The notes beneath the pieces are model-generated. The model was not told the origin of the DNA. It searched no databases and saw nothing but the letters and a program-made list of their open reading frames with translations. A program made the position numbers and the translations under genes. This document shows positions 1 through 64,000 of a DNA stretch of 64,000 bases, piece after piece (the stretch's first letter is position 1; each line of letters starts with the position of its first letter). This stretch comes from Progne subis subis (Eukaryota > Chordata > Aves > Passeriformes > Hirundinidae), in contig JAKJHU010000026.1 in assembly GCA_022316685.1 (NCBI GenBank), positions 1,116,001 through 1,180,000 on the forward strand, written 5' to 3'.

Positions 1-68
1 TTCTGTTATTTTACTTCAGAATTATGAATTATAAAAAGCAGAAAATTGATCGTGAGGAAGCATCTTAC

Positions 69-64000
<63,932 letters not shown>

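Overview
The window is a piece of a vertebrate nuclear genome, almost certainly a bird. CR1 LINE fragments lie in several introns, the LTRs are of the avian ERVL type, and the coding sequence is split into short exons with spliceosomal GT-AG (and two GC-AG) introns. Nothing here is prokaryotic.

One gene fills the window. It lies on the minus strand and encodes an axonemal dynein heavy chain, which I call DNAH5 (outer dynein arm, gamma-type heavy chain of motile cilia). I placed 44 exons, from 64000 down to 69. Their lengths add up to 7,757 nt, and every splice phase agrees with the next, giving 2,585 uninterrupted codons. Both ends are cut: the 5' exons (start codon, promoter) lie beyond 64000, and the rest of AAA4, the stalk, AAA5/6 and the C-terminus lie below position 1. 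No frameshift or in-frame stop was found, so the gene looks functional. DNAH5 is preferred over its paralogue DNAH8 because of residues such as [12 protein letters not shown] (exon 40) and [20 protein letters not shown] (exon 33).

Layout, in transcript order: exons 1-14 (64000-42908) encode the tail (DHC_N1), which dimerises and binds intermediate chains and the docking machinery. Exons 15-25 (41694-31558) encode the linker (DHC_N2). Exons 26-30 (30483-25394) carry AAA1, with Walker A GPAGTGKT and Walker B CFDEFNR. Exons 31-35 (24663-15242) carry AAA2 (GPSGAGKT). Exons 36-42 (14752-3773) carry AAA3 (GEQGTAKT). Exons 43-44 (1199-69) begin AAA4 (GVGGSGKQ). Exon numbers are local to the window; intron n follows exon n.

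Transposable elements sit in the introns: three ERVL-type solo LTRs in antisense (22196-22754, about 53156-53674, about 58768-59370), one class-II-like solo LTR in the sense direction (28231-28938), and four CR1 fragments (about 4430-5290, 8151-8630, 29668-30300, 34478-34573). The most striking observation is the ERVL LTR at 22196-22754. Its 5-bp target-site duplication ATACC is the splice donor of exon 32 itself (G|GTAT on the minus strand), so the insertion split a 5' splice site and duplicated it. Other points are two GC-AG introns, a class-II LTR with sense promoter and poly(A) signals just after the AAA1 P-loop exon, CR1 ends very close to two other splice sites, a dense cluster of seven TGATAA motifs in intron 9, and a possible in-frame alternative splice around exons 11/12. 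Introns or parts of introns not listed separately hold nothing I recognise beyond AT-rich unique sequence. No tRNA, rRNA, CRISPR or second gene is supported.
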